Below are positions 6,991-8,667 of a stretch of 8,667 nucleotides of DNA, in pieces. The stretch lies in contig CAJTQO010000069.1 in assembly GCA_910578405.1 (NCBI GenBank), positions 1 through 8,667 of the forward strand, in the 5' to 3' direction. Position numbers and translations under genes: made by a program. This DNA is from an uncultured Lachnospiraceae bacterium. GTDB lineage: Bacteria; Bacillota; Clostridia; Lachnospirales; Lachnospiraceae. Position 1 is the first letter of the stretch, and each line of letters begins with the position of its first letter. The notes below the pieces were generated by a model that made no database searches, was not told the DNA's origin, and was given only the letters and a program-made list of their open reading frames with translations.

Positions 6991-7099
6991 GCCAAGAGGT
7001 TTCTCACAAAAATAAGCATAGTCATACCTATACACCAGCATAATAAAGTTATTCCTTTGTCTAAATCAGCACGATAAAACATACTTGAGGTGAATGATT

Positions 7100-7355
7100 A
7101 TGCCGATTGATGCTTTAACCATTTGGGGGCAAAAATGCGGGAATCCAGAAAGAAAAAAGACTTGACGCAGCAGGAACTTTCAGATTTGAGCCATGTATCT
7201 GTAAAGCAGATTGCCAACATTGAAAAGGGGCATATGAATCCGTCCTTTTTGATTTTGAAGGCGCTGCCCTGTTCAAGTTGCGCTATGATGAACAGGAAGC
7301 ATTAGTTCAGAAACATAAAAATGCTTTTTCTTTTCGTTGGCTACACGCTGTTTAG
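7100..7355 (+). pseudogene. Xre-family HTH regulator remnant with two frame breaks
   Basis: GAGGTG (7087-7092) precedes ATG 7100, which reads MPIDALTI; the frame is then lost in the T/G run at 7121-7129. From 7126 another frame continues as a canonical Xre HTH: GAKMRESRKKKDLTQQELSD, SHVSVKQIANIEKGHMNPSF, LILKA. One missing base would join the two parts. After LILKA (7263) that frame turns into unrelated sequence and stops at 7303-7305. The third frame reads ALFKLRYDEQEALVQKHKNA and stops at 7353-7355. This fits the tail of the same family with about ten codons lost (relatives read roughly LILKALAKVL-ISLDALF). The gene is therefore probably dead. It is one of only two plus-strand gene-like signals, and the product was a cytoplasmic DNA-binding repressor. 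The exact extent of the 3' end is uncertain. Confidence 0.7.
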
Positions 7356-7419
7356 CCTGTTCCAATGCCTGCAATGCTTTTTCTAAGTTCCTGCCTGCGT
7401 CATTCTTGCTTTCAATCAT
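7273..7419 (-). CDS. Small 48-residue ORF, probably a truncated gene antisense to the Xre remnant
   Basis: Starts at ATG 7419 with GAGGT (7426-7430) 6 nt upstream. Residues 1-32 (MIESKNDAGRNLEKALQALE, then QAKQRVANEKKK) look like the charged coiled-coil start of small conjugative-transposon proteins (DUF3847-like, weak recollection only). From about residue 33 (HFYVSELML) the sequence loses that character and is simply the complement of the Xre tail. The likely reading is that the 5' end of a real gene was joined to foreign sequence near 7315-7330. Whether it is translated is unknown; it lacks an obvious promoter, and the terminator at 7462-7505 separates it from the sdp genes. Confidence 0.35.
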   Translation of the reverse strand: MIESKNDAGRNLEKALQALEQAKQRVANEKKKHFYVSELMLPVHHSAT

Positions 7420-7461
7420 CTTGATACCTCATTCTTTCTGCAATGTATTGATAGTTTCTGA

Positions 7462-7505
7462 AAATAAAAAAGGTAGCGGATTGTCTGTTAAGATAATCGC
7501 TACCT
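7462..7505 (-). terminator. Intrinsic terminator of the sdpR-sdpI operon
   Basis: On the minus strand AGGTAGC pairs with GCTACCT (7471-7477 with 7499-7505), extended by GATT/AATC after a single-base bulge, with a 12-nt loop. It is followed by TTTTTTATTTT. It lies about 70 nt beyond the sdpI-type stop codon. The A-rich opposite flank gives little support for use in the plus direction. Confidence 0.87.
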
Positions 7506-7576
7506 AAAGGTAAACAATATTAAATTTTTATATCTCCGCCACTGATAATACCGAAAAATTAAAATCTACAATTTAA

Positions 7577-8233
7577 TCAGTTCTTTTCAGCAACCCGATA
7601 TGTTAAGAAAATATCCATAACTATCAGCATTGCCCATACTCCTAAAACAGATAATAAGCAAGGAGCGCCTTTCATAACGATACAAATGCCTATTATTATG
7701 ATTCCCCCAATGATAAAGGAAATTCCTCCTATATGTTGGCTTTTTTTCCATGTTGCTTCATTTTTCATGCTCCAATGCGTCCTCAATCCTATCATAGAAT
7801 TCATCCGCAACTTAGGCATGAGATTTCCTGTAACAATCATTAACATACCAATGATGCCAAAAACAAGCTGACCAATATCCAATGAAACAAGTGATAAATT
7901 TTCTACTTTGTTATAGCTTGTGTATAGAAAATAGACATTCAAAGCATTAAGCAATATCAGCGCTAAAATACCCACAATAATTGTAACTTTTTTATTATTT
8001 TCCCCATGTTCTTCCTTTTTCGCCGCCAGCTTTGCCATTCCAAGCAGAAAATATCCCATTAAAATACTTACTACCGGAAATAACAAAGCCTCATATTTAC
8101 TCCCCCAACGGTCAACCTGATTATCAAACCCATAATGTGCAGGGATTTTTTCGGGAAGATGCGGCAATACAATCAAGACAACTACTAATGGAAGATACAT
8201 CAAAATATAACATACTGTTTTCTTTTTATTCAT
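7577..8233 (-). CDS. sdpI: SdpI-family membrane immunity/signal protein (DUF1648 + SdpI domains)
   Basis: A 218-residue polytopic membrane protein, close to the length of Bacillus subtilis SdpI (207). Six hydrophobic helices are predicted near 6-23, 48-68, 83-105, 117-138, 169-187 and 190-211. The N-terminal DUF1648 motif is visible as LPEKIPAHYGFDNQVDRWGSK (24-46 region). The SdpI motif follows helix 4: GNLMPKLRMNSMIGLRTHWS, then W162. In B. subtilis SdpI protects against the SdpC toxin and also captures the SdpR repressor at the membrane when toxin is present. The start ATG 8233 has AGGAGG 6-11 nt upstream and overlaps the repressor stop by 4 nt (ATGA). No sdpABC toxin genes are in view, so this is an orphan immunity protein or serves another envelope-stress signal. 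Confidence 0.92.
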   Translation of the reverse strand: MNKKKTVCYILMYLPLVVVLIVLPHLPEKIPAHYGFDNQVDRWGSKYEALLFPVVSILMGYFLLGMAKLAAKKEEHGENNKKVTIIVGILALILLNALNVYFLYTSYNKVENLSLVSLDIGQLVFGIIGMLMIVTGNLMPKLRMNSMIGLRTHWSMKNEATWKKSQHIGGISFIIGGIIIIGICIVMKGAPCLLSVLGVWAMLIVMDIFLTYRVAEKN

Positions 8234-8499
8234 TTCTGACCTCCTCTTAATTCGTTAATCCACATGATAGTTTCATCAAGTACAGACAAATTCAGTTCAT
8301 AATAAATATAATTTTTATATTTTGTTTCATAAATCAAATCTGCCTTTTTTAATTTTGATAAGTGATATGACAGGGCTTGCGGTGTCATGCTTAGGGCATT
8401 TGCTAAATCGCCGGAATTTATTTTTCCCTCCTTTAATTTATGCAAAATTCTTCTTCGGTTTTCATCTGCCAATGCTGCAAGTATCTCATTTACCGCCAA
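8230..8499 (-). CDS. sdpR: ArsR-type autorepressor, SdpR family
   Basis: An 89-residue winged-helix repressor, matching SdpR (about 90). The HTH is INSGDLANALSMTPQALSYH (residues 27-46), with the recognition helix QALSYHLSKLKKADLI and the wing YETKYKNYIYYEL. The ELCVCDL-type metal site and other cysteines of metal-sensing ArsR proteins are absent, as expected for SdpR. The start is TTG 8499, fixed by AGGAGG (8507-8512) 7 nt upstream; there is no ATG in frame nearby. The gene overlaps sdpI by 4 nt and is preceded by a strong promoter embedded in three dyads, so autorepression is very likely. By analogy with B. subtilis, SdpI occupied by its ligand would sequester this protein at the membrane and relieve repression. 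Confidence 0.92.
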   Translation of the reverse strand: MAVNEILAALADENRRRILHKLKEGKINSGDLANALSMTPQALSYHLSKLKKADLIYETKYKNYIYYELNLSVLDETIMWINELRGGQK

Positions 8500-8510
8500 T
8501 ATGCCACCTC

Positions 8511-8534
8511 CTATTTCAATAAATCTTTAAATAG
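8511..8534. promoter_or_regulatory. Operator dyad between the -10 and the SD of sdpR
   Basis: Imperfect inverted repeat CTATTTAAA - 6 nt - TTGAAATAG (minus strand), 8 of 9 pairs. It runs from the base next to the -10 across the predicted transcription start to the SD. Its half-site CTATTTAAA is the same as in the dyad at 8565-8592. It is a likely repressor site. Confidence 0.65.
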
Positions 8535-8563
8535 ATTATACAAAATTTGTATGGAGCGGTCAA
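8535..8563 (-). promoter_or_regulatory. Strong promoter of sdpR-sdpI
   Basis: On the minus strand TTGACC (8558-8563), a 17-bp spacer and TATAAT (8535-8540), close to the sigma-A consensus. A near-consensus promoter flanked by operator dyads is typical of a repressor-controlled operon. The leader to TTG 8499 is about 29 nt. Confidence 0.87.
8538..8552. promoter_or_regulatory. Perfect 15-bp dyad in the sdpR promoter spacer
   Basis: ATACAAA-A-TTTGTAT, seven paired bases around one centre base. It covers the spacer and part of the -10. Its outer ATA/TAT resembles ArsR-family operators, so it may be the primary repressor site. Its sequence differs from the CTATTTAAA half-sites on either side. Confidence 0.6.
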
Positions 8564-8564
8564 G

Positions 8565-8592
8565 AACTATTTAAAATTATTTTTAAATAGTT
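8565..8592. promoter_or_regulatory. Perfect 28-bp dyad just upstream of the sdpR -35
   Basis: Two perfectly complementary 12-bp arms, AACTATTTAAAA and TTTTAAATAGTT, around a 4-bp centre. It abuts the -35 element with one base between. It shares the CTATTTAAA half-site with the dyad at 8511-8534. Either it is an upstream operator or, being AT-rich, an UP-element-like segment. Confidence 0.7.
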
Positions 8593-8667
8593 GCATATTC
8601 TATCTGATTCTCTGAATAATCTTTCCGTCCTATCGCTCTATTCTGTCCAATCATCATCTGCCTTGCC

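Noticed and set aside
6979..7010. ComE/LytTR-type repeats upstream of the two-component operon.
   Set aside because: ACACTT-type words fit the consensus only partly and are spaced by 6 bp, not about 21 bp, so there is no support for autoregulation by the LytTR protein.
7057..7084. Possible plus-strand promoter for the Xre remnant (TTGTCT, 17 bp, CATACT).
   Set aside because: The -10 is poor and so close to the SD (7087-7092) that the transcript would start within it. No other convincing plus-strand promoter was found in 6991-7093.
8583..8666. Open minus-strand frame of 27 codons from the window edge, ending TAA inside the upstream dyad (contains MMIGQNRAIGRKDYSENQ).
   Set aside because: Too short to separate from chance without the sequence beyond 8667, and no family recognised. 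It could be the 3' end of an upstream gene.

Overview
The window reads as Gram-positive, low-to-moderate GC DNA, most likely from a gut-type Clostridia (Firmicutes). The evidence is the strong AGGAGG-type ribosome binding sites, the sigma-A-like promoters, the frequent TTG starts, the GHKL kinase/LytTR regulator pair, and an SdpR/SdpI pair. This taxonomic placement is inference from gene families, not from a marker gene. Every intact gene lies on the minus strand, so transcription runs from high to low coordinates.

Layout in transcription order. (a) 8592-7462: three dyads around a strong promoter, a TTG-started ArsR/SdpR-type autorepressor, an SdpI-type membrane immunity protein overlapping it by 4 nt, and a terminator. 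This block is visibly AT-rich. (b) 7419-7094: a scar containing a frameshifted plus-strand Xre-type regulator remnant, with a short minus-strand coiled-coil ORF running antisense to its 3' end. (c) 6980-4717: a promoter, a 55-codon HTH micro-gene broken by one missing base, a LytTR response regulator, a GHKL (AgrC-like) histidine kinase, and a strong intrinsic terminator. (d) 4698-1350: a separate promoter preceded by a candidate LytTR direct repeat, an ABC ATPase, and an 852-residue two-module FtsX-type permease. (e) 1349-1050: a 300-nt gap with a weak terminator candidate, a possible 26-residue ORF, and a MerR-type promoter with a 19-bp spacer. (f) 1049-1: a MerR regulator with a long C-terminal effector domain (TipAS-like by appearance), overlapping by 4 nt the start of an ABC-2-type ATPase that runs off the window edge.

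The common theme is sensing and resisting membrane-active or antibiotic compounds. Three independent regulator-plus-effector modules sit side by side: SdpR-SdpI, LytTR two-component system plus FtsX-type ABC transporter, and MerR plus ABC-2 ATPase. No toxin, lantibiotic or modification gene is visible. This looks like a resistance/immunity cassette, with broken small genes between modules that resemble debris of integrative elements. No RNA genes, CRISPR arrays or complete insertion sequences were seen. Most of the families are known; the points most worth checking are the regulatory architecture (triple dyad at sdpR, period-21 repeats upstream of the ABC operon, 19-bp spacer at merR) and the clean one-base frameshift in the HTH micro-gene.
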